Positions 58,419 through 64,000 of a DNA stretch of 64,000 nucleotides are shown here, piece after piece. The position numbers and the translations under genes were made by a program. This stretch comes from an uncultured Bacteroidota bacterium (lineage in GTDB: Bacteria > Bacteroidota > Bacteroidia > Flavobacteriales > Flavobacteriaceae). The stretch covers positions 17,682-81,681 of the forward strand of contig CACMUP010000005.1 of the NCBI GenBank assembly GCA_902616905.1, read 5' to 3'. The notes beneath the pieces were generated by a model. The model saw nothing but the letters and a program-made list of their open reading frames with translations, was not told the origin of the DNA and did no database searches. Numbering within the stretch: the stretch's first letter is position 1; every line of letters begins with the position of its first letter.

Positions 58419-58654
58419 GTGAGGAATATTAAAATACTCGCGGGTTTGCTTAGGAAATATTAGTAAATCACATATGCAAAAGCAATTTTACAATCAAAAA
58501 TCAAAGAAAATTTAAATGTCGATTTAGCAGGAACTACTTATTATCATATTGACAGTTTTCAACATTTTGTAGGCATTTTAATATTAAAAAAAGGGGAGAT
58601 ATTAGTAATTATATAGATACGTTTGATAAGATTTTCCTGGACTTAAACCTATGA
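58419..58654 (+). pseudogene. Decayed low-molecular-weight protein tyrosine phosphatase
   Basis: Three frames each preserve part of one protein. KIL (58431) then VCLGNISKSH in the next frame match the P-loop KILMVCLGNICRSP of the family, but the second Cys and the essential Arg are replaced (S and K). YAKAILQSKIKENLNVDLAG and TTYYHIDS (58473-58556) match the next helix and strand. KKRGDISNYIDTFDKIFLDL (58586-58645) matches the middle of the protein. The C-terminal half, with the DP catalytic loop, is missing. The remnant ends in ATGA overlapping the following methyltransferase start, as an operon neighbour would. In Flavobacteriia an intact gene of this family is often found between dnaA and this methyltransferase. 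Confidence 0.85.
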
Positions 58655-59379
58655 AAGACAATTCACTAAAAAATGGAGTTATATACTTAATATCCACACC
58701 AATTGGTAACAATTCTCCTCTAGAAGTGATTCCCCTTTTTGTGATACAAAAGTTAAAAGACTTAACTCATTTTATAGTGGAAAACGAAAAAAAAGCAAGA
58801 CGTTTTATCAAAAGAACTCTTCCTGATAAAAATCAAAATGAATTGATCATCTATGAGCTTAATAAATTTAGTCAACAAAAAGAAATTGATAATTTCCTGA
58901 TACCATGTTTTAATGGTATTTCTTTAGGTTTATTATCAGACTCAGGTTCTCCATGCATTGCAGATCCGGGTGCGATATTGGTATCAAAAGCACATAAAAA
59001 TAATATAATAGTTAAACCCTTAGTAGGTCCAAGTTCAGTATTATTAGCAATGATGAGCTCAGGAATGAATGGACAAAATTTCACATTTAATGGTTATCTA
59101 CCTATTAATAAAAAAGATAGGATAACAGCACTAATAAAATTTCAAAAAAAAGCATACAGTAATAATCATCCACAACTTTTTATAGAAACACCTTATAGAA
59201 ATAAAATACTTTTAGATGAGATGATAGATGTTCTTGATAAAAGCACTAGACTTTGTATAGCATGTGATCTAACTTTGGATAATGAGTTTATAAAAACTAA
59301 ATCCATTTTTGAATGGGAGAAGAGAAAACCTAATATTCACAAACGACTATGTATATTTATTATTGAGGCTGGATTTTAA
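58651..59379 (+). CDS. RsmI-family SAM-dependent methyltransferase
   Basis: 242 residues. A tetrapyrrole-methylase fold protein related to RsmI, which methylates C1402 of 16S rRNA. GVIYLISTPIGNNSPLEV is the start, LLSDSGSPCIADPGAILV (~92) is the SAM-binding signature, VGPSSVLLAMMSSGMNGQNF and FNGYLP follow. It lacks the extra C-terminal domain and much of the loop usual in RsmI, like the second RsmI-like paralogue in Flavobacteriia, so the substrate is not certain. It follows a phosphatase pseudogene and shares a TTAA stop with mltG. Confidence 0.88.
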   Translation: MKDNSLKNGVIYLISTPIGNNSPLEVIPLFVIQKLKDLTHFIVENEKKARRFIKRTLPDKNQNELIIYELNKFSQQKEIDNFLIPCFNGISLGLLSDSGSPCIADPGAILVSKAHKNNIIVKPLVGPSSVLLAMMSSGMNGQNFTFNGYLPINKKDRITALIKFQKKAYSNNHPQLFIETPYRNKILLDEMIDVLDKSTRLCIACDLTLDNEFIKTKSIFEWEKRKPNIHKRLCIFIIEAGF

Positions 59380-60419
59380 CGGTATATTTTATTTTGGTTT
59401 AACCAGCGAATATATTTTATTTTATTTTGATTGTGTTTATCTAAACTTTCTGAGAATATATGATAACCTGGTTTAGAAGGTGAAACTACAAAATACAAAT
59501 AACTATGTTTTTCATAATTTAAAACAGCTTCAATTGAAGAAATATCAGGCATGCATATCGGACCAGGAGGTAAACCATTATATTGATAAGTATTATAACG
59601 AGACTTGATTTTTAAATCCTTATATAATACCCTTTTTATTATTTTATTGTAATCTTTATTTTGTTTTTTTAAGGCATAAATTACAGTGGGGTCTGCTTGT
59701 AATTTCATATTACGTCTCATTCGGTTTATATATACACCTGCAATGCGGTTTTTTTCTTCATTTTTTATCGACTCTTTTTGGACAATGGAAGCTAAGATGT
59801 AAACTTCTTTTGGGTCTAATTTTATTAACTTGGCAAGATTTAATCTCTTTTTATTCCAAAATGATTCATAATAATTTTGCATTTTTTTTCTAAAATCATC
59901 AGGTAAAATATCCCAATAAACTTCATAGGTATTTGGAAAGTACATCGACATTGCATTTTCTTCAGTGAATCCAAATTCCTCTAAAAAAGAAATATTTTCA
60001 AATGAATTTAATAAATCTAAACTATCTGCTTCGATTTGACCTGATACTCTCACTGCTAAATCCTTAAGCCTCTCTTGATTGTTGAATGTAACTTTAACTG
60101 TTAATCGTTTAGTGCGAAGGGTATTAATTATTTTATTATTACCCATTCCTTTTTCAATTTTATATTTACCGGGTTTAATATTATAGGTATAACCTTTTTT
60201 TTGGGCTGCAATATTGAATCCTTTAATAGATTCTAGTAATGGTAAAAGCTGATTATTGAGTGAGTCTATTGTATCATCTCTGTCTATAAAAACGTATGAA
60301 TAATCGTTTTCAAATTTTGTATTATTTAAAAAAAATATTTTATAAAATTGGAAAGTGAAAATAAACCCTGCAAAGATCCCCAATATAATTATTATTAAAA
60401 AAAGTTTTCTTCTGTACAT
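59376..60419 (-). CDS. mltG: Endolytic murein transglycosylase MltG
   Basis: 347 residues. Cleaves nascent glycan strands at the inner membrane. One transmembrane helix at ~5-28 (LFLIIIILGIFAGFIFTFQ). The LysM-like part is followed by the YceG catalytic domain with the active Glu in LASIVQKESIKNEEK (~217), GVYINRMRRNMKLQADPTV and YNGLPPGPICMPDISSIEAVL (cited by LPPGPI, ~285). It overlaps the GNAT stop by 1 base. The dapF-GNAT-mltG order is common in Flavobacteriia. Confidence 0.95.
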   Translation of the reverse strand: MYRRKLFLIIIILGIFAGFIFTFQFYKIFFLNNTKFENDYSYVFIDRDDTIDSLNNQLLPLLESIKGFNIAAQKKGYTYNIKPGKYKIEKGMGNNKIINTLRTKRLTVKVTFNNQERLKDLAVRVSGQIEADSLDLLNSFENISFLEEFGFTEENAMSMYFPNTYEVYWDILPDDFRKKMQNYYESFWNKKRLNLAKLIKLDPKEVYILASIVQKESIKNEEKNRIAGVYINRMRRNMKLQADPTVIYALKKQNKDYNKIIKRVLYKDLKIKSRYNTYQYNGLPPGPICMPDISSIEAVLNYEKHSYLYFVVSPSKPGYHIFSESLDKHNQNKIKYIRWLNQNKIYR

Positions 60420-60931
60420 TAAACAATAATTTTTTGATATAAATATTCACCATGAAAACTATTCTCATAATAGTTCCATTCCTTTTTTAGTCCTATTTTT
60501 TCATATCCACAGGACTCAAAAAGATTAATGCTAGTAGTGTTTTCTTTTGCAATATTTGCATAAATACAATTAAGATTTAAATGTGTTTTGGCATATTCTC
60601 CTAAAAGAGTGACTGACTTTCTGCCTATTCCAATACCTCTATATTTATCTAAAATAAAAATTCCAACACCAGCTCTTCTATGCATGGGTTCAAAATCAAA
60701 AATATCTATAAATCCTAAAGTATCTATGTTTTCTAAAGATATAGCAAAACGCTTTTGTTTTACTTGAAAAATATCTTGCTTTTGTTGTTCAATATATTTT
60801 TGTAGCAAATCTCTTGAATAGGGCTCTGTTCTATTGGCGTATTTCCAATATCTATCGTCGTTTTCAATTCTTAAAAGAAGATCAATATCAGAAGGTTCAA
60901 GGGCTCTTAATGAAATTTTATCTTTATTCAT
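60419..60931 (-). CDS. GNAT family N-acetyltransferase (RimJ/RimL-like)
   Basis: 170 residues. SLRALEPSDIDLLLRIENDD is a typical start for RimJ/RimL-type GNATs. The acetyl-CoA loop is present as YRGIGIGRKSVTLLGEYA (Q/RxxGxG/A, ~95), and NIAKENTTSINLFESCGYEKIG (cited by FESCGYEKIG, ~135) completes the fold. The substrate could be a protein N-terminus or a small amine. It overlaps dapF by 4 bases (ATGA) and mltG by 1. Confidence 0.85.
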   Translation of the reverse strand: MNKDKISLRALEPSDIDLLLRIENDDRYWKYANRTEPYSRDLLQKYIEQQKQDIFQVKQKRFAISLENIDTLGFIDIFDFEPMHRRAGVGIFILDKYRGIGIGRKSVTLLGEYAKTHLNLNCIYANIAKENTTSINLFESCGYEKIGLKKEWNYYENSFHGEYLYQKIIV

Positions 60932-61713
60932 ATTTTATATTTCCCAGAAAAAACGTAATTGGCAGTTCCTTGTAAATGAATATTTTCATAATTTTTATCA
61001 CTACAACTAAAATCTACATTTAGTATACCACCCAAAGCATGTAATTCAATTTTTGTCTCCCCTTCTGTTTTATCTAGATAATGCATTCCTACAGCTGCTG
61101 CAACTGCTCCTGTGCCACACGCTAATGTTTCATTTTCCACACCTCTCTCATACGTTCTAATTAAAAATTTTCTATTATTTTCTTTTTGAATAAAATTGAC
61201 ATTTATACCGTCAGGGTTAAAAGCTTCTGATTTTCTAATCTTTCTTCCTGTTTTTTTTACATTTAGATTTAAAATATCACTACACAATTTTATATAATGT
61301 GGTGATCCTGAATCCAAAACTATTGCTTCATCAAAATGTGTAATGCTACTGATATCATTCATTTTAAGTCGAACCTGATTATTTGAAACCAATTGCGCCT
61401 TGTGATATCCATCTACAGCTTTAAATTTGGTATTATCACCTATTATACCAAGTTTGTGAGCATAGGCTACAATACAACGTCCTCCATTTCCACAAAGAGA
61501 ACTCAAATTTCCATCTGAGTTGAAGTATTTCATTTCAAAGTCAGATTCACTGCTAGATTCAAGTAAAATAAGCCCATCAGAACCAACGCCTATATTTCGA
61601 TTACAGATTCTCTTAATCTGTTCAGAATTTAAATGTGAATACAAAGAATTTCTATTATCCAATATGATAAAATCATTTCCTGCACCTTGATATTTTTCAA
61701 ATTTAATCTCCAT
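60928..61713 (-). CDS. dapF: Diaminopimelate epimerase
   Basis: 261 residues. Converts LL- to meso-diaminopimelate for peptidoglycan and lysine. The two active-site cysteines are present in SLCGNGGRCIVAYAH (Cys ~75) and LACGTGAVAAAVG (Cys ~198). The start MEIKFEKYQGAGNDFIILDN is standard. It is divergent from the degP gene across 94 bp. dapA is at 51 kb. Confidence 0.97.
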   Translation of the reverse strand: MEIKFEKYQGAGNDFIILDNRNSLYSHLNSEQIKRICNRNIGVGSDGLILLESSSESDFEMKYFNSDGNLSSLCGNGGRCIVAYAHKLGIIGDNTKFKAVDGYHKAQLVSNNQVRLKMNDISSITHFDEAIVLDSGSPHYIKLCSDILNLNVKKTGRKIRKSEAFNPDGINVNFIQKENNRKFLIRTYERGVENETLACGTGAVAAAVGMHYLDKTEGETKIELHALGGILNVDFSCSDKNYENIHLQGTANYVFSGKYKI

Positions 61714-61785
61714 TATTCTGTAAATATAGCATTTTAGAGGGTGTTAAATTGTCGTTAAAGAAAAATCAATAATGTGAAAATTTTT

Positions 61786-61793
61786 TACTTTTG
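61786..61793 (+). promoter_or_regulatory. -7 element for the DegP/HtrA gene
   Basis: TACTTTTG matches TAnnTTTG, 14 bp before the ATG at 61808, giving a short leader. There is no TTG at the usual -33 distance. Confidence 0.45.
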
Positions 61794-61807
61794 AAAAAAA
61801 TAGAAAA

Positions 61808-63199
61808 ATGAATTCTTTTGTTAAATCACTTTCAATAGCATTATTTGCTGCCTTTTTTAGTCTTTTTGTATATGATCAATACTTTAATAACTCTAATGAG
61901 ATACCTAATAATAAATTAGATAATTCAGTTTTGATCCCTACTAACTATAATGTAAATACTAGTAGTATTGCTGGTGAAAAAACAGACTTTACTATTGCTG
62001 CTTCAAAAACTATTGATGCTGTCGTTCATGTGAAAAACACTAGTTCCACATCTTCAAATTTACCATCATTTTATAGATATTTTTATGATGAGGACGAATT
62101 ACCCGAGAGAATTGGAACTGGTTCAGGTGTTATAGTCTCACCAGACGGTTACATAATTACCAATAACCACGTTATAGAAGATAGTAATGAGATTGAAATA
62201 ACAACTAATGATAACAAATCATATGAAGCTAAAATAATAGGTACAGATCCAGATACTGATATCGCAGTACTAAAAATAAACACTAATAAAAAACTTCCAT
62301 ACGTATTCTTTGGAAATTCAGATGCAACCAGAATAGGTGAATGGGTTTTAGCTGTCGGAAATCCATTTAACCTAAATTCAACTGTTACAGCAGGAATTAT
62401 AAGTGCTAAATCAAGGGACCTAAACAAAAGGGATGGTGTTAATGAATCATATATCCAGACAGATGCTGCTGTAAACAGTGGAAACAGCGGTGGAGCGTTA
62501 GTTAATACAAGTGGAGAACTTATAGGAATTAATACAGCTATTACATCAGTCTCTGGAGGTTTCGTGGGGTATTCATTTGCTGTTCCTAGTAATGTAGCTA
62601 GAAAAGTTTTCGAAGACCTTATAGAGTATGGAGATGTTCAAAGAGGACTATTAGGTGTTATGGGTCAAGCCCTCGATTCCCAATTTGCAGAAAGATTTGA
62701 AGTTGAGGAAACAGAAGGTTTCTACATTACTGATTTAGAAAAGGGTTTAGGTGCTGACTTAGCTGGATTAAGGCCAGGAGATATAATTAAAAGTGTTGAT
62801 GGCATTACAATCAATAAATTTGCAGATCTATCTGGATACTTATCTACTAAACGTCCTGGAGAAAAAGTAAAGCTAACATATATAAGAGATCGAAATGAAA
62901 TGAAAGTTGATGTTCGTCTTGAAAAAATTAATCGTGCAATTTTTTTCTATATGGAAGTAAGAGAATTAACGAATGAGCAAAAAGAAGATTATGATACTCA
63001 AGAGGGTCTCTATATATCTAATATGAATAATCGGAGACTCTATCAAAATGGTATTGACAGCGGACATATTATCCTTGAAATTAATGGACAGGGAGTAAGT
63101 AGACTTTCAGATGTTAAAGGATTCAAAATGGGTGACATTGAAAATATTTTATTTCTTAATCCTGCAGGTGAAAAAGAGAAAATAATTTTGAGATACTAG
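61808..63199 (+). CDS. degP: DegP/HtrA-type S1C serine protease with two PDZ domains
   Basis: 463 residues. Periplasmic protease and chaperone for misfolded envelope proteins. The N-terminus KSLSIALFAAFFSLFVYDQY is a signal or anchor segment. The trypsin-like domain has the triad His in ITNNHVIED (~118), Asp in DTDIAVLKI (~150) and Ser in GNSGGALVN (~226). PDZ1 spans ~275-375 (DLAGLRPGDIIKSVDGI), PDZ2 ~390-460 (SGHIILEINGQGVSRLSDV). A good terminator lies downstream. Confidence 0.95.
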   Translation: MNSFVKSLSIALFAAFFSLFVYDQYFNNSNEIPNNKLDNSVLIPTNYNVNTSSIAGEKTDFTIAASKTIDAVVHVKNTSSTSSNLPSFYRYFYDEDELPERIGTGSGVIVSPDGYIITNNHVIEDSNEIEITTNDNKSYEAKIIGTDPDTDIAVLKINTNKKLPYVFFGNSDATRIGEWVLAVGNPFNLNSTVTAGIISAKSRDLNKRDGVNESYIQTDAAVNSGNSGGALVNTSGELIGINTAITSVSGGFVGYSFAVPSNVARKVFEDLIEYGDVQRGLLGVMGQALDSQFAERFEVEETEGFYITDLEKGLGADLAGLRPGDIIKSVDGITINKFADLSGYLSTKRPGEKVKLTYIRDRNEMKVDVRLEKINRAIFFYMEVRELTNEQKEDYDTQEGLYISNMNNRRLYQNGIDSGHIILEINGQGVSRLSDVKGFKMGDIENILFLNPAGEKEKIILRY

Positions 63200-63221
63200 A
63201 AGTATATTAAAAATGTATTTT

Positions 63222-63251
63222 AAAAAGTCGCAGTCGTCATGCGACTTTTTT
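63222..63251 (+). terminator. Intrinsic terminator after degP
   Basis: AAAAAGTCGC (63222-63231) and GCGACTTTTT (63241-63250) form a 10-bp stem with a 9-base loop and end in a run of six T. A textbook Rho-independent terminator, 22 bp after the protease stop and before trmD. Confidence 0.92.
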
Positions 63252-63280
63252 AATTTTAATGTTGACAAATACTTTTTGAG

Positions 63281-63955
63281 ATGCGCATTGATATTATTAC
63301 TTTATTTCCTGAACTTTTAAAAAGTCCTTTTGAAACATCTATACTTAAAAAAGCAATTTCTTCAAATAAGGCTAATGTTTTCTTTCACAATCTTAGAAAT
63401 TTCAGTAAAAAAAAACAAAAACAAGTGGACGATTACCCCTTTGGAGGTGGAGCTGGAATGGTATTAATGATTGAGCCTATTCATCTTTGTATTAATTCAT
63501 TGAAGGAAAAAAGAAATTATGATGCAATAATTTATTTATCTCCTGATGGAGCTATGCTCAACCAAAAAACAGCAAATCATTTTTCAACATATAAAAACAT
63601 GATTGTCATTTGTGGGCATTACAAGGGAGTAGATCAAAGGGTCCGTGATTACCTTATAACACATGAAATATCGATAGGAAATTATGTTCTATCTGGAGGA
63701 GAGCTTGCTGCTGCTGTATTTTGTGATTGCATAATTAGATTAATTCCAGGTGTGCTTGGAGACGAATCCTCTGCACTTACAGATAGTTTTCAAGATGACC
63801 TTTTAGCTCCACCAATATACACACGACCTGCAGAATATAACGGCTGGAAAGTTCCCAAAATTCTAACATCAGGAAATATACCTAAAATTAGTGAATGGCG
63901 TGAAAAAAAAGCATTAGAAATGACTAAAATAAAACGTCCTGACTTATTAAAATAA
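63281..63955 (+). CDS. trmD: tRNA (guanine(37)-N1)-methyltransferase TrmD
   Basis: 224 residues. Adds the N1 methyl group to G37 of tRNAs, preventing +1 frameshifts. MRIDIITLFPELL is the start. VDDYPFGGGAGMVLM (~50), CGHYKGVDQRVRDYLI (~110), and ISIGNYVLSGGELAAAVF (~128), the trefoil-knot SAM site, are intact. It lies on its own after the degP terminator, without the rimM, rpsP and rplS partners seen in many bacteria. The usual flavobacterial partner rplS might follow beyond the window. Confidence 0.96.
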   Translation: MRIDIITLFPELLKSPFETSILKKAISSNKANVFFHNLRNFSKKKQKQVDDYPFGGGAGMVLMIEPIHLCINSLKEKRNYDAIIYLSPDGAMLNQKTANHFSTYKNMIVICGHYKGVDQRVRDYLITHEISIGNYVLSGGELAAAVFCDCIIRLIPGVLGDESSALTDSFQDDLLAPPIYTRPAEYNGWKVPKILTSGNIPKISEWREKKALEMTKIKRPDLLK

Positions 63956-64000
63956 AAATCAATTACAATTGATTTGTCAGATTCTATATTGTTTACTCTA

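Noticed and set aside
56784..58720. Replication origin next to dnaA
   Set aside because: Only isolated imperfect DnaA-box-like sequences were found (for example ATATCCACA near 58691); no cluster or AT-rich repeat array.

Overview
The window looks like chromosomal housekeeping DNA from a streamlined, AT-rich member of the Flavobacteriia (Bacteroidota), most likely marine. Several signs point there. Family variants are of Flavobacteriia type (DUF3822, DUF4835, a DUF6913-like protein, the RNA polymerase omega-like subunit, UMF1 transporter, RprX/RprY-like two-component pair). The gene string bamD-rpoZ-coaBC-DUF4835-recN is present. Promoters match the Bacteroidota pattern TTG-N19-TAnnTTTG. Shine-Dalgarno sequences are scarce. 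Genes are packed tightly, and I found no tRNA, rRNA operon, CRISPR array, insertion sequence, prophage or island.

Layout. 1-4.4 kb: a 5'-truncated NlpC/P60 peptidase, then gyrA with a TPR protein behind it. 4.7-7.2 kb: clpC. 7.4-12.0 kb: the thrABC threonine operon. 12.0-20.4 kb: aminopeptidase P, gcvT, an SDR protein, yebC, a PlsC-like acyltransferase, a RecD-like helicase, a conserved membrane protein, DUF3822 and rsmD. 20.4-23.1 kb: rnpB (RNase P RNA, minus strand), dnaX, miaE. 23.1-29.9 kb (minus): ppx, ppk1, sixA, pdxH, rnz, a small unknown, pyrB, pyrR. 30.0-36.9 kb (minus): rpsA, cmk, lon, an MFS transporter. 37.1-41.0 kb: tandem msrB genes, lpd, a small possibly frameshifted membrane ORF, aroQ, xerD. 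41.0-47.5 kb (minus): response regulator, histidine kinase, coaE, ybbR, fabI, recN. 47.5-55.2 kb (minus): DUF4835, coaBC, rpoZ, bamD, dapA, DUF6913-like, ligA, prmC. 55.3-64 kb: ribD, thioesterase, dnaA, a decayed low-molecular-weight tyrosine phosphatase, an RsmI-family methyltransferase, mltG, a GNAT acetyltransferase, dapF, a DegP/HtrA protease and trmD.

The genes cover replication and repair (dnaA, dnaX, gyrA, ligA, recN, xerD), RNA and translation (rnpB, rpsA, rsmD, trmD, miaE, prmC, rnz), protein quality control (clpC, lon, degP, msrB), envelope (bamD, mltG, fabI, NlpC), amino acids (thrABC, dapA, dapF, aroQ, gcvT), nucleotides and cofactors (pyrB, pyrR, cmk, coaBC, coaE, ribD, pdxH) and polyphosphate.

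I did not find a convincing new multi-gene system. The observations most worth checking are: a pseudogene of a low-molecular-weight protein tyrosine phosphatase between dnaA and the RsmI-like gene; four convergent gene pairs that share one TTAA as both stop codons; a lysine-rich, histone-H1-like N-terminal extension on ribosomal protein S1; a small membrane ORF apparently broken by one base; several promoter boxes placed almost on the start codon; and a perfect 24-bp palindrome at the end of ligA.
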